The notes: a model not told the origin generated them from the letters alone. A stretch of DNA of 64,000 bases from an uncultured Prevotellaceae bacterium (GCA_902769805.1 CACXQL010000003.1:1-64000), one strand, 5' to 3'. Positions 32,771-42,142 are shown, counted from the first letter of the stretch. Program-made: numbers and translations.

Positions 32771-35700
32771 TTACTTCACCAACACCTTCTTCGTCTTGCC
32801 ATTACTCATGCGGACGATGTTCAGGCCCTTGCGAGGCAGTTCTATCTGTTTGCCGTCAAGGGTGTACCATTTCACATCCTCATCATCAGCCTTGATGGTA
32901 CTGATGCCTGAGGTGTAACTACCAACAATTGTTATATCGTGTGCTGGCATTGTCTCTGGCACGTCTGTCCATTCGAAGGTATAGCCCTCACGTTCTGGAG
33001 CTTCAGGAGGAGTTATCGTTGAGCCATAATCCACGCTCTCTGTCTGATAGACCTCATCATCAATCATATAAGTAATGGTATACTGGTTGACAATGAATGT
33101 ACCAGTAACAATTACATCATGTGCAGGCATTGTCTCTGGTACCTCTCTCCAACCTGAGAAGGTGTAGCCTTCCTTCGTCGGCTCTGCCTCTGGAGTGATA
33201 GCACTTCCATACTCTACTTCCGATGACTTATATTCCACACCGTCTACTATATAAGTCAACTTATATTTGTTGATAGTGAATGTACCTGTCACCGTTACGT
33301 CATGAGCAGGCATTGTAGCAGGAATCTCACTCCAGCCGCTGAAAGTGTAACCCTCTTTCGTTGGCAATGGCTCAGGCGTTATTTTATCTCCTTCTTTGAT
33401 AGAATAACTCTTGTATAATATACCGTCAACCATATACTTCAGGACAAATACAGGTCGTTCCGTCACTATCAGTTTACCCTTCACATAACTGATTTTATAG
33501 TTCTGTGCCTCAGCTCCACTAACTGTAATATCATACTCACCAGGCTCGCTGGCAGATGTTGCCGTTGTTGTGATAGTAGGCTTCTTAGTTAGGACTGTAG
33601 AAGTTTCACTATTCTTGAAGCCCTCATAAGTAGCTTCAAATGTCGGCAATGCCTCACCCTGCTTGATAGTATAGTCCTTGGCTGTAATCTTCAACGGAGC
33701 TTTTGTGATTGTCAACGTACCATAGACATAAGTAACATTATTATTCGTTACGCTACCCTTGCTAATAACGATTGGATATGTACCAACTGGTGATGTCTTT
33801 GTTGCCTCACAGGTAATTGTAGGGGTACCCGAAATAGTACCATCGCAGGTATATTCAAAGGTTGGCAAATCATCACCATATTCAATTGTGTAGTTTTTAG
33901 CAGTTATAGTGACAGGAGGACCAATAACAGTAGCAGCATTCTTCTTCAGCGAAGGATAACTTTCACCCTCTGCAATACTCCATACATCAGTGAAACTCCA
34001 TCCTAATTCTTGATATGTTGGCTGCTTTACTAGTTTCGTCCCAGTCTTGGCTACACCATTCATCAGGTCATCATAGACCTTTTGTGGCACATCATTCACA
34101 GATACCTGCATCGTCTTCAGCGCATAGTTGTTCAACTCTGGAGCAGGAGCACCATTCTTATAACCTCCGATAATGCGTTGACCATAACCGCCACCTTGTG
34201 CCGACTGTGATTCGTAAGTAACATCAATCTTGTTGTTCATTGCCACGCAGTTCTTCACAACAGCATTCTCACCATCGTTATAGCCGATGACACCAGCACC
34301 ATAATTACTACTAAAGAGGTTTCCTGTTGCATAGCATTTATCTACGACGCCATAGTTATAGGCTATCAGTCCTGCTGCATTATAGGATGAAGTCACATTG
34401 GCATTGCTATAGCAGTTAGTTACGGTGGCATAGTTATTACCTACCAAGCCACCAACGTATGATTCCTGACCTGTTGCCGTCAGAGTTCCTAAAGTAATGC
34501 ATTGGTCGATTTCACCACCAGTGATTTCACCAACTAATCCACCAACGTATGACGTTTCTCCCGTTGTATTGATAGTAACATTAGCCTGAGAGAGCGAAAT
34601 CTTTCCACCATCAAGCAGACCAACAATACCACCAACAGGTGTTCCGTCTGCTACATCTCCTGAGACGCGGCAATTCTCTATCGTACCTTTAATCATCTTT
34701 CCTATGATGATACCTGTATTAGCACCGCCTTTTATTTGCTTATTCTTGGCAACCTCCACCGTCAGGTTCTTGATGTAACCATTTGCAAAACAAGAGAACA
34801 ATCCTGTATTATCTCGAGTTGAGTTACACCAGAGCCCAGTTATCTTATGTCCATTACCATCAAAGTAAACTGTCTCACTACCCTCACGTCCAATAGATTG
34901 CCAACCTTCTATAGGACTAAACTGATTGATATAATCCGTTAGGTCAATATCATTCATCAGCTTAAAGTAGCCCTTGCGATACACACCTGTCAAGTCTGCT
35001 GCTGTATACACTTGATATGGATCAGATTCTGTTCCCTTTCCATGATAGGAGACAAGTACTGTGGTGTAATAAGATTGTTCTTTTCCTTCTGCCTTAGCAC
35101 TGACACGTACCTCATGACCTGCCTGTAAAGGTTCAACAGAGAATGAGAAAGAACTACCCTCTGATACTGTCTGCTGCTTTACACCATCAATATCCAACGT
35201 AACAGTTGAACCACTAACGCATTTCCCACTAATAGTCGTTGCACCAGAGACGACATCTGAAGTGATTACAGGTGGAGCTGTCTGTGTCTTGAAATATGGG
35301 TGGCATTCTGTTTCCTGTATTTCCCATGTATCAGTAAAGTCCCAGCCCATAGCAACATAGGTGGCTTTCAGCTTCAATGTAGATAGACTCACACCAGTAC
35401 CATTCAACAGGTCGTCTTCTATATCCTGTGCCACACCTTGGTTCACAATGATAGTTCGGTTATACGACTTATTCTCTTCTGTAGAACCTACAGCAGCTAT
35501 CGTACCATTGTTGTATCCTACGATTCTGTTTACATCTCCCTCCGTTGCATAAACACGAGTATTGATTGCCACAGAAGTTTTAAGAGTAGATGATTCTTGA
35601 TAACCTACCAAGCCACCGACATATTGATTGCCTAATACCGATGCAGAGCAATAACTATTGGAAACGGTACCATTTCTTTTATATCCTACTAAACCGGCAG

Positions 35701-36766
35701 TGTAATTTCTTCCTGAAATTGAGCCACTAAAATAGCAATTAGTTATGTCATTACAACAATAAGAATTATAGTCATACCCAATGAGACCAGCTACATAATC
35801 TGAGGTTCCAGAAATAGAACCAACAGCAAAGCATCCGTTTTGCGAGTCATTATTAAGGCTATTATATGGCATTTTTACATAGCCAATCAACCCTCCAATA
35901 TATTTAGTTCCATAGATATTACCTATATATCCACAATTAGTTAAGTTTACAGTGTGCCAGTTATTGGCACTATATCCACATATACCACCAACATTATTAT
36001 TTCCAATAATATCAGCATGTATATAGCAAGTAGATATATTGTTTGTGATTCGATGATCTCCTATAATTCCTCCACATGCTCCACCGATATAATTATTTCC
36101 AGTTATCTTGCTATCATTTACTTGACAACCAGAAATAGACAAATTATACCTAGCGTCATTTTTACCTATTAAACCACCCACGTAATCACCTGTCGCATTG
36201 ATGACGGCTGATATTGTATTGTTAGATAGGATCATGTAGTCACCTGTGTTGCCAACCAATCCTCCCACGTTGGAAGCTCCCTGTATCTTTGTAGTCGTAA
36301 TGTTAACATCAGTATAGGTTGAGTTGTCTCCATAGCCAGATAAAACGCCAACATTATCTTTGCCCACAATGGTATTAGCAACAATTGTTAAGTTTTTAAT
36401 GGTAGCTCCAGAGGTATAGCCGAACAATCCGACATAATCAGTACTACCACGATTAATCCATAATCCGGTAATCGTTTTCCCGTTACCATCCAAAATTCCC
36501 TTGAAAGCAGCAGACTCAGAATTACCAATAGGTAACCAACCTTGACCACCATATTCTTCATCTATGAACTCAGTCAAATCAATGTCTGACATCATCTTAA
36601 AATACACACCCTCCGTATTCAGAAAGTTACGCATCTGATTCAAATGAATTGGATTCAAAATCAGATAAGGGTCACTCTCGGTTCCCGACCCCGATCCGCT
36701 AAACTGAGCAAACGTAGTTGCCATGCAGCATAGGAACATTGCTGCCAAAGTTAGTAGCCTTTTCAT
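32771..36766 (-). CDS. Large surface protein with GLUG, MBG and InlB-type repeats
   Basis: 1331 residues. Signal peptide MKRLLTLAAMFLCCMATTFAQ. Two long blocks of GLUG-like repeats (about 25-500 and 575-935; NYIGGLIGYV, YVGGLVG, YAGGLVGYN patterns) build beta-helix-like repeats. Two MBG domains follow (about 985-1135; ITAKNYTIEYGDDLPTFEY, ITAKDYTIKQGEALPTFEA). Then three List-Bact repeats (about 1136-1280; EGYTFSGW, MPAHDVTVTGTFT). The C-terminus (WYTLDGKQIELPRKGLNIV, then RMSNGKTKKVLVK) resembles the C-terminal tail of many exported Prevotella proteins. Adhesion or carbohydrate-facing display is likely. The ATG overlaps the upstream DUF2971-like stop. Confidence 0.85.
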   Translation of the reverse strand: MKRLLTLAAMFLCCMATTFAQFSGSGSGTESDPYLILNPIHLNQMRNFLNTEGVYFKMMSDIDLTEFIDEEYGGQGWLPIGNSESAAFKGILDGNGKTITGLWINRGSTDYVGLFGYTSGATIKNLTIVANTIVGKDNVGVLSGYGDNSTYTDVNITTTKIQGASNVGGLVGNTGDYMILSNNTISAVINATGDYVGGLIGKNDARYNLSISGCQVNDSKITGNNYIGGACGGIIGDHRITNNISTCYIHADIIGNNNVGGICGYSANNWHTVNLTNCGYIGNIYGTKYIGGLIGYVKMPYNSLNNDSQNGCFAVGSISGTSDYVAGLIGYDYNSYCCNDITNCYFSGSISGRNYTAGLVGYKRNGTVSNSYCSASVLGNQYVGGLVGYQESSTLKTSVAINTRVYATEGDVNRIVGYNNGTIAAVGSTEENKSYNRTIIVNQGVAQDIEDDLLNGTGVSLSTLKLKATYVAMGWDFTDTWEIQETECHPYFKTQTAPPVITSDVVSGATTISGKCVSGSTVTLDIDGVKQQTVSEGSSFSFSVEPLQAGHEVRVSAKAEGKEQSYYTTVLVSYHGKGTESDPYQVYTAADLTGVYRKGYFKLMNDIDLTDYINQFSPIEGWQSIGREGSETVYFDGNGHKITGLWCNSTRDNTGLFSCFANGYIKNLTVEVAKNKQIKGGANTGIIIGKMIKGTIENCRVSGDVADGTPVGGIVGLLDGGKISLSQANVTINTTGETSYVGGLVGEITGGEIDQCITLGTLTATGQESYVGGLVGNNYATVTNCYSNANVTSSYNAAGLIAYNYGVVDKCYATGNLFSSNYGAGVIGYNDGENAVVKNCVAMNNKIDVTYESQSAQGGGYGQRIIGGYKNGAPAPELNNYALKTMQVSVNDVPQKVYDDLMNGVAKTGTKLVKQPTYQELGWSFTDVWSIAEGESYPSLKKNAATVIGPPVTITAKNYTIEYGDDLPTFEYTCDGTISGTPTITCEATKTSPVGTYPIVISKGSVTNNNVTYVYGTLTITKAPLKITAKDYTIKQGEALPTFEATYEGFKNSETSTVLTKKPTITTTATSASEPGEYDITVSGAEAQNYKISYVKGKLIVTERPVFVLKYMVDGILYKSYSIKEGDKITPEPLPTKEGYTFSGWSEIPATMPAHDVTVTGTFTINKYKLTYIVDGVEYKSSEVEYGSAITPEAEPTKEGYTFSGWREVPETMPAHDVIVTGTFIVNQYTITYMIDDEVYQTESVDYGSTITPPEAPEREGYTFEWTDVPETMPAHDITIVGSYTSGISTIKADDEDVKWYTLDGKQIELPRKGLNIVRMSNGKTKKVLVK

Positions 36767-37644
36767 AATTTGTATTTTTTATAATTTCGTGTATTATCAC
36801 ATTGGTCTCCTTCATACAAAGTAGATATATTACATTTTAATCCTTGCTCTTTTATTCCCTTATACATCTCGTTACGAATATATCTTTCGTAAGAACTTGT
36901 ATGAGGTTTAAGAGGAGGTAATGTAACGTTGTCAATAACATTTTTATAGTTCATGTGTATTTTTATTCCATTTTCTTTGTTTTCATTATCATTATATGCA
37001 CCCTCATGCACAGCAAATAGTCTATACTCATTTTCATACTCAAAAGCAATACGTTTTTTACAAAGTTTCAATAAATATGAATCTAAATTATCATAAGTAC
37101 ATTCATTCTCATTAAAGAATTGATTTCTTTCAACATAATTTACATGAGCCAAATAAAACTTATAATCTCCTATTCGCCCTAATTCCTCATAGAGAGTCTT
37201 CATGTTATATGTTATTCGTACAAATCTATTCTCTATTTCTGATTGCGATTCATGATTATGTGTACCTTCATAAACTTTCCATAAGGAATCTTCATTGGCA
37301 ACATCATGATTCGTAATACATAAGCAAAATACGTGATAAGGAGTGCCATTTATAACAATCTCATCCCTATAATACTTTTTATCAAATGGATCTTCCCATT
37401 TCCTATTCCGCGCAAAAAATAGATACCCACTTTCTATACACTGTATTAAGTAGCGGTATTCTGTATATTTAAAAGTTACAACATCTTTAGTATTTTCTTT
37501 TCCTGGAAGTTTTCTAAATTTTCTTCCACGAGTAACTTCTATTCCTTTTTCTAGGAACACATTATCTGTCCCACGAAGAGGAACAAACCCAATGTCTTTA
37601 TTAACGTTAAACATTGTTCGATTAGCATAAACTTTTGCCAACAA
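36763..37644 (-). CDS. DUF2971-like protein, AT-rich
   Basis: 293 residues. A FKYTEYRYLIQCIESGYLFF segment followed by ARNRKWEDPFDKKYY resembles the (Y/F)K(Y)...L..........PxxFNDPF(D/E) region of DUF2971 proteins, whose function is unknown. A downstream SLWKVYEG and FEYENEYRLFAVHEGAY agree with the family pattern. The gene is visibly richer in A/T, Asn, Lys and Tyr codons than its neighbours, suggesting recent transfer. It is translationally coupled to the giant surface protein gene (ATGA). Confidence 0.6.
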   Translation of the reverse strand: MLAKVYANRTMFNVNKDIGFVPLRGTDNVFLEKGIEVTRGRKFRKLPGKENTKDVVTFKYTEYRYLIQCIESGYLFFARNRKWEDPFDKKYYRDEIVINGTPYHVFCLCITNHDVANEDSLWKVYEGTHNHESQSEIENRFVRITYNMKTLYEELGRIGDYKFYLAHVNYVERNQFFNENECTYDNLDSYLLKLCKKRIAFEYENEYRLFAVHEGAYNDNENKENGIKIHMNYKNVIDNVTLPPLKPHTSSYERYIRNEMYKGIKEQGLKCNISTLYEGDQCDNTRNYKKYKL

Positions 37645-37689
37645 ACACCCGGAGTCAGCTGTTATACATCTTGTTTTAGATTAGCTTAT

Positions 37690-37966
37690 GATACAAAAAA
37701 GGCGTAGGTGTCTGTTCTTCTGCCCATCCTGGCTCCACGGGCTCTCGCATTGCCTCGCCACACAGGATAGACAACGCCAGTTAGCCCACGCCAGCACGGA
37801 CTATATAATAATGGTATATAGAAACGCACTACGTAGACGCTTCGTTGTCATCTGTCTGCTGTGGCTTGGGAATTTGCGAGATTCGTAGAGCACAACGACA
37901 GACGTTCGAAAACGTCTTTCTCATAAAATAAGACCGCCCGCTTTACCCCTAAGGGCTAACAAGCGA
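37690..37966 (-). ncRNA. Candidate structured non-coding RNA
   Basis: Promoter-like CTTG...20 bases...TATCTTTG (38003 to 37972, minus) leads into about 270 nt without a plausible gene, ending in a T run at 37695-37700. Visible structure: a UUCG-loop hairpin AGACGTTTTCGAACGTCT near 37902-37919, a CGTTGT/ACAACG long-range pairing, and a terminal stem GGCGT (37774-37778) with ACGCC (37701-37705), extended inside by TGTCT/AGACA and ATCCTG/CAGGAT. The last stem plus T run acts as a terminator. It is not a tmRNA or RNase P by the blocks expected. It may be one of the Bacteroidales RNA motifs with promoter and terminator, such as Bacteroidales-1, or new. Confidence 0.55.
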
Positions 37967-37971
37967 TGGGA

Positions 37972-38003
37972 CAAAGATAGAAATAAAATCTGAAAGTTGC
38001 AAG
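37972..38003 (-). promoter_or_regulatory. Promoter of the candidate ncRNA
   Basis: CTTG (38000-38003) and TATCTTTG (37972-37979) on the minus strand, with a 20-base spacer. Confidence 0.6.
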
Positions 38004-38073
38004 TTTTTCAAAAGAAAAATGCATGGGAACACCTGATTTCGGTTCCAAAGATTTCTTCAATTCATATCATTTC

Positions 38074-38124
38074 CGATGTGAAAGTAGCATGTTTTGACAT
38101 CAAAAAGAGGCTACTTTCACATCG
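38074..38124. repeat. Perfect 15-bp inverted repeat (GTGAAAGTAGC)
   Basis: CGATGTGAAAGTAGC (38074-38088) and GCTACTTTCACATCG (38110-38124), 21-base loop. No T run on either side, so not a simple terminator. Confidence 0.8.
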
Positions 38125-38140
38125 TTTGAAGCCTTTAAAC

Positions 38141-38167
38141 GGGTTGAAAGTGGCGCACTTTCATCCC
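38141..38167. repeat. Second inverted repeat (GTTGAAAGTG)
   Basis: GGGTTGAAAGTG pairs with CACTTTCATCCC (one mismatch) across a 3-base loop. Similar core to the one before. Confidence 0.7.
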
Positions 38168-38211
38168 GAAAAGAGCCTTATTTTAGATTGAATAATCCTA
38201 TGGTTAAGTTA

Positions 38212-38264
38212 GCCGCCACCTATTTCCCCGATACCCCCAAGCAAACGACACGATAGGTGGCAGC
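38212..38264. repeat. Third inverted repeat (GCCGCCACCTAT)
   Basis: GCCGCCACCTAT (38212-38223) with ATAGGTGGCAGC (38253-38264), one mismatch. Confidence 0.6.
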
Positions 38265-38486
38265 TATCGCATAGACAGGCGGCGGCTATCAAGAAACACC
38301 TCCACACCTTCCCCGAGGTGTCTGAAATGCCGATGTATAAAGGGATTGAATGGGATGAGGCGTTTGCATAACACCTCCCTAACACCTCCTTTATCAAATA
38401 TACCTCTGTAGGGAATCCTCGAAGGTACTCACGCATTCCCGAACTCGTTCGCCTACCCGTAACCTTTCGAAAAAGCCTAAGATTCT

Positions 38487-38518
38487 CTTGGTTTTTTGCT
38501 CACTTAATCGTACCTTTG
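38487..38518 (+). promoter_or_regulatory. Promoter of the C11 peptidase gene
   Basis: CTTG at 38487-38490, 20 bases, TACCTTTG at 38511-38518. The ATG lies 8 bases downstream. Preceding CTCACTTAATCG matches the sequences before the cobJ and uvrB -7 boxes. Confidence 0.65.
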
Positions 38519-38526
38519 TACCCAGT

Positions 38527-39750
38527 ATGAGATACCTGTTATGTATATTATGTGGATTGGTGCTCTTCTCTTCCTGTTCAAAAGACGAGAATGAGGAGCC
38601 TTGGCAGCCTGCCAAAAGAACGGTGATAGCCTATATGGCAGCGGAGAACACACTGTCAGGGTATGCACAGTTGGACATCAATGAGATGATTACAGGTGTG
38701 AAGTCTATCTCCAAATACGACAACATGATTGTATTCGTCGACCGTGCGAACGAGAAGCCTTTCATCGTCCGATTGCGAAATAACGACAAGCTGCCTACGG
38801 ACACTATCAAGAAATATGAGCAGGACTTCTATTCCTCTGACCCTGAGAAGATGAAGGATGTCTTGCAGTGGGTGATGACGAACTATCCTGCAGACGACTA
38901 CGGACTCATCCTTTGGGGACACGGTGACGGCTGGGTTATCATGAACGACTCAGTGGCAACCAAAAGAGCCTTTGGTGTAGACAATGGAGAGAATAAGGCG
39001 AGCGACACAGGACTATGGATGAACATCCCGTCGTTGCGCATGGCTCTGAAGGCACTGCCCCACAACTTTAAGTTCATCTTCACCGACTGTTGTAACATGC
39101 AGAACGTGGAGGTGGCCTACGAACTAAAGGATGTCACGGATTATTATATCGCGTCGCCAGCTGGTATCCCTGATACTGGTGCCCCCTATGACAAAGTCAT
39201 TCCTGATTTGTTCAAATATAATGATGTACAGATGTACCAGAAAACATGCGACGACTATTTCAATATCTTAGAGGCAGAAGACGGACATCTGCCTATGGCT
39301 GTAATCCAATCGTCACAACTGCCGCAACTGGCACAGGCTACAAAGACTATTCTGGAATCCATCTACAATACCGAAACAGCCATTGATACGGACAGGCTCA
39401 TCTATTATTGGACGTACGATCCCAGCCATCCCAGCAACACGAAAGAACGTGTCATGTACGACATGAATGACTTTTTACTCCGCCATGCTCAAACAGCAGA
39501 CTACCAAAAATGGCTCAAAGCATTTAACCAAGCAGTAGTCTATAAAAAGTGGAGTGACCACTGGCAGTGGCACGCATACAGAAGCTATACACAATATGCA
39601 GACTTTGAAGTCACGGAAGAGCGTTTCGGGGGTGTCAGTATGTTCATTCCCTTAGAGAGATACAAGGAAACGTTTATAAAATACAATGAACTGATTCCAA
39701 AGACAGCGTGGTATCATGCCGTCTGGTCGGATGTGGAACTGGGTTGGTGA
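38527..39750 (+). CDS. Clostripain-family (C11) cysteine peptidase, lipoprotein
   Basis: 407 residues from the ATG at 38527, which gives a lipoprotein signal (MRYLLCILCGLVLFSSC). The catalytic His-Gly is in LILWGHGDGWVI (about 137) and the catalytic Cys in IFTDCCNMQNVEV (about 185). The substrate-pocket segment IASPAGIPDTGAPYD agrees with C11 peptidases, which cleave after Arg or Lys. Anchored outside the inner membrane or at the surface. The 3' end overlaps convergent gldE by 37 bases. Confidence 0.88.
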   Translation: MRYLLCILCGLVLFSSCSKDENEEPWQPAKRTVIAYMAAENTLSGYAQLDINEMITGVKSISKYDNMIVFVDRANEKPFIVRLRNNDKLPTDTIKKYEQDFYSSDPEKMKDVLQWVMTNYPADDYGLILWGHGDGWVIMNDSVATKRAFGVDNGENKASDTGLWMNIPSLRMALKALPHNFKFIFTDCCNMQNVEVAYELKDVTDYYIASPAGIPDTGAPYDKVIPDLFKYNDVQMYQKTCDDYFNILEAEDGHLPMAVIQSSQLPQLAQATKTILESIYNTETAIDTDRLIYYWTYDPSHPSNTKERVMYDMNDFLLRHAQTADYQKWLKAFNQAVVYKKWSDHWQWHAYRSYTQYADFEVTEERFGGVSMFIPLERYKETFIKYNELIPKTAWYHAVWSDVELGW

Positions 39751-41048
39751 ACGATGACCTTCACCTTGGAGATACGGCGCTCCTCCATCTCCAGTATCTC
39801 AAATGTGAAGTTCAGGTAGTTTATCTTCTCATTCAGTTCCGGGAAGTCGCCCTTTATTTCCAATAGCAGACCTGCCAGTGAATCGGCATCTCCCTCTACC
39901 TCCGAGAATATCTCATCATCGAGATTTAATATCTTATAGAAGTCACTCAACAGCGTCTTTCCTTCAAAGACAAAGGTATTGCTGTTGATGCGCACATAGT
40001 TCTTCTCCTCCTCGTCATACTCGTCATTGATCTCCCCTACGATTTCCTCCAGGATATCTTCCAAGGTAACGATACCGCTAGTACCTCCGAACTCATCGAC
40101 AACAATGGCGATATGCACCTTATTCTCCTGGAACTCACGCAACAAGTCATCAATCTTCTTGGTCTCTGGAACGAAATACGGCGGACGTATCAATGACTGC
40201 CAACGGAAATTAGCAGGTTTGCGAAGGTGAGGCAGCAGGTCCTTGATATATAAGATACCACGGATGTTATCACTGTTGTCTTGGTAGACAGGAATACGCG
40301 AATAGTTATTCTCCACGACGCATCTCAGTACGTCATTGAACGATGACTTGAAGTCAATGTCGACCACATCCTGACGACTGGTCATAATCTCTTTCGCCGT
40401 CTCATCGCCGAAGCGCACAATACCCTCCAGCATCCGTTGCTCATCCTTGATATCCTCCTTGTCTGTCAACTCCAATGCCTGTTCCAAGTCATCCACACTC
40501 AATACGGGACTTTTCTTCTGTACAACCTTTCCTGCGAGGATACCCGATTGTATTAATATCGTCTCAAAGGGATAGAACACTTTCCTGCAGAACAGGATAC
40601 CACTCACTGCCGTCCTGCAGAAGCGCAAGGGCTGGTGCCCTGTATAGACCTTCGGCATAATCTCTCCGAAAAGGAGAAGCAGGAATGTCAGCAATACTGT
40701 CAGACAGATAAACTCCATCCAATAGGAATGACCGAAATCCACCACTTTCGAGAAGAAATAGTTGCAGAGCATGATAATGGTCACATTCACCAGGTTATTA
40801 GTAATCAGAATGGTGGCAAGTGTACGCTCTGAGTCTTCGCGAAGCGCCAGTATCTGACGGTCACGTTCTGTCTTCTCCTCCTCCAGCTCACTTAAGTCGG
40901 CAGGCGACAGGGAGAAGAAGGCAATCTCAGAACCGGAGGCGAAGCCAGAGAACAATAACAGGATACCTGCAAGGACAATAGCAATCACAGCACCATAGTC
41001 AGGTGCCGTCACTTGAACATCACTGAATATCTGTAGAAACGCTTCCAT
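39714..41048 (-). CDS. gldE: GldE-like protein (CNNM/DUF21-CBS-CorC)
   Basis: 444 residues. An N-terminal DUF21/CNNM membrane domain (about 20-195: GSEIAFFSLSPADL, ILITNNLVNVTIIML) is followed by a CBS pair (about 210-335: MTSRQDVVDIDF, NYSRIPVYQDNSDNI, IAIVVDEFGGTSGIVTLEDI) and a CorC/HlyC C-terminal domain (to about 430). In gliding Bacteroidetes GldE is linked to motility; non-gliding Bacteroidales also retain it, where its role is unknown. It starts 3 bases after ssb. Confidence 0.88.
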   Translation of the reverse strand: MEAFLQIFSDVQVTAPDYGAVIAIVLAGILLLFSGFASGSEIAFFSLSPADLSELEEEKTERDRQILALREDSERTLATILITNNLVNVTIIMLCNYFFSKVVDFGHSYWMEFICLTVLLTFLLLLFGEIMPKVYTGHQPLRFCRTAVSGILFCRKVFYPFETILIQSGILAGKVVQKKSPVLSVDDLEQALELTDKEDIKDEQRMLEGIVRFGDETAKEIMTSRQDVVDIDFKSSFNDVLRCVVENNYSRIPVYQDNSDNIRGILYIKDLLPHLRKPANFRWQSLIRPPYFVPETKKIDDLLREFQENKVHIAIVVDEFGGTSGIVTLEDILEEIVGEINDEYDEEEKNYVRINSNTFVFEGKTLLSDFYKILNLDDEIFSEVEGDADSLAGLLLEIKGDFPELNEKINYLNFTFEILEMEERRISKVKVIVHQPSSTSDQTA

Positions 41049-41051
41049 GGA

Positions 41052-41456
41052 TTAGAAAGGTGTTCCTGCATCCCCTGTCGGTGCAGGCTCACTTGCCATA
41101 GTCTCTTGCGATGGAGCCTGTGACGATGCCTTCGGTGTCAGCATCTCCATATTGTCAGCCCATATCTCTGTGACATAACGACGCTGTCCCTGCTTGTCAT
41201 CATAGGTGGAATAACGAAGTCTTCCTTCAATATAAAGCTTGTCGCCCTTATGGACATACTTCTCGACAACCTCAGCAAGACGACGCCATAGGATGATATT
41301 ATGCCAGTCAGTATGGTCGGGAACCTGTGTCCCGTTCTGAAGCGTATATCCTTTCTCTGTCGTGGCAAGACGAATACGCGCCACTGCAACACCCTGTTCC
41401 ACATAACGTACCTCTGGGTCTGCACCTACATTACCTATCAACAGTACCTTATTCAT
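41052..41456 (-). CDS. ssb: Single-stranded DNA-binding protein
   Basis: 134 residues, OB fold: NKVLLIGNVGADPEVRYVEQG, DWHNIILWRRLAEVVEKYVHKG and YIEGRLRYSTYDDKQGQRRY are the usual SSB blocks. The C-terminal tip GDAGTPF keeps the Pro-Phe ending but has only one acidic residue, fewer than the usual DDxxPF tip. It forms a ssb-gldE pair common in Bacteroidales. Confidence 0.93.
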   Translation of the reverse strand: MNKVLLIGNVGADPEVRYVEQGVAVARIRLATTEKGYTLQNGTQVPDHTDWHNIILWRRLAEVVEKYVHKGDKLYIEGRLRYSTYDDKQGQRRYVTEIWADNMEMLTPKASSQAPSQETMASEPAPTGDAGTPF

Positions 41457-41480
41457 CTGTCACCTCCCTTCACCTATGGT

Positions 41481-42020
41481 TTACTTAGAATGTCCCAGAT
41501 AACGGAACTTGAAATTCTTTCCCTTAGCAGAGGGGAACTGACTACGCTCATCAACCCTGTATCTCAGATGGTCGACGATACGGTTATAACAGTCCATGCC
41601 AGACATCGCCTTGCACTGTGCGACGAAATGAGTGTCGCGATACTGGAACTTACCTGTACCGGGAACCATCTGCACACGCTTGAAGTCCAGGGCTCCCTCA
41701 TACCAGCCTGGTTTCTCCTCGTTCAGACGTGCCATCGTGGGAGTCATCATCTTTTCACGGGCATCCATGGAAGGGTTCAAGGAACGTTTCTCCTTGAAAT
41801 CCTGCATAGAGGCAGCATCCGTCTTGATAATGATAAAATACACTCGAGGGCGTATCTTGTAACGCTTGGGGAAATGTACATCACTGGCGCAATAAGCGCG
41901 GATATCATTCTCAAGCATCGGATCCATTCCTATCTCCTCTATGTCGGCAAGGAAGGCAATAGCATCATCGACATTATCGACGAGTATCTCTTTGTCAAAG
42001 TATCGTAAATAAAAATTCAT
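41481..42020 (-). CDS. Conserved Bacteroidales protein of unknown function
   Basis: 179 residues from the ATG at 42020 (MNFYLRYFDKEILVDNVDDA). An upstream in-frame extension would run through a tRNA gene and is not used. The sequence has PKRYKIRPRVYFIIIKT in the middle and a C-terminal KNFKFRYLGHSK. No known domain recognised. It lies between ssb and the tRNA cluster and may be expressed with ssb and gldE. Confidence 0.75.
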   Translation of the reverse strand: MNFYLRYFDKEILVDNVDDAIAFLADIEEIGMDPMLENDIRAYCASDVHFPKRYKIRPRVYFIIIKTDAASMQDFKEKRSLNPSMDAREKMMTPTMARLNEEKPGWYEGALDFKRVQMVPGTGKFQYRDTHFVAQCKAMSGMDCYNRIVDHLRYRVDERSQFPSAKGKNFKFRYLGHSK

Positions 42021-42054
42021 CAGAATAGTTTGTTTCAAAAGATTCATGAGAAAG

Positions 42055-42127
42055 AGCGGAAAACGGGACTCGGACCCGCGACCCCAACCTTGGCAAGGTT
42101 GTGCTCTACCAACTGAGCTATTTCCGC
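42055..42127 (-). tRNA. tRNA-Gly (GCC)
   Basis: 73 nt. Acceptor GCGGAAA/TTTCCGC, D arm AGCTCAGTTGGTAGAGC, anticodon loop TTGCCAA (GCC), T arm GGGTCCGAGTCCC, discriminator T. No encoded CCA. Confidence 0.97.
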
Positions 42128-42142
42128 TTGTATTCCTTCTGG

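Larger units (their letters stand above)
38004..38486. other. Gene-poor region rich in inverted repeats
   Basis: About 480 bases with no convincing gene. It contains two inverted repeats of the GAAAGT(A/G)GC type and a third (38212-38264), plus a 53-codon open frame (38213-38371, plus) ending in the protein-like MPMYKGIEWDEAFA, which could be a decayed gene end. No promoter-like sequence besides the one for the next gene. Confidence 0.5.

Noticed and set aside
37690-37966. tmRNA, RNase P RNA or SRP RNA
   Set aside because: Characteristic blocks such as the tmRNA ends and the RNase P core were not found.
38213-38371. 53-codon plus-strand frame ending MPMYKGIEWDEAFA
   Set aside because: The end looks protein-like, but there is no start or promoter and it overlaps an inverted repeat; reported only as a possible remnant.
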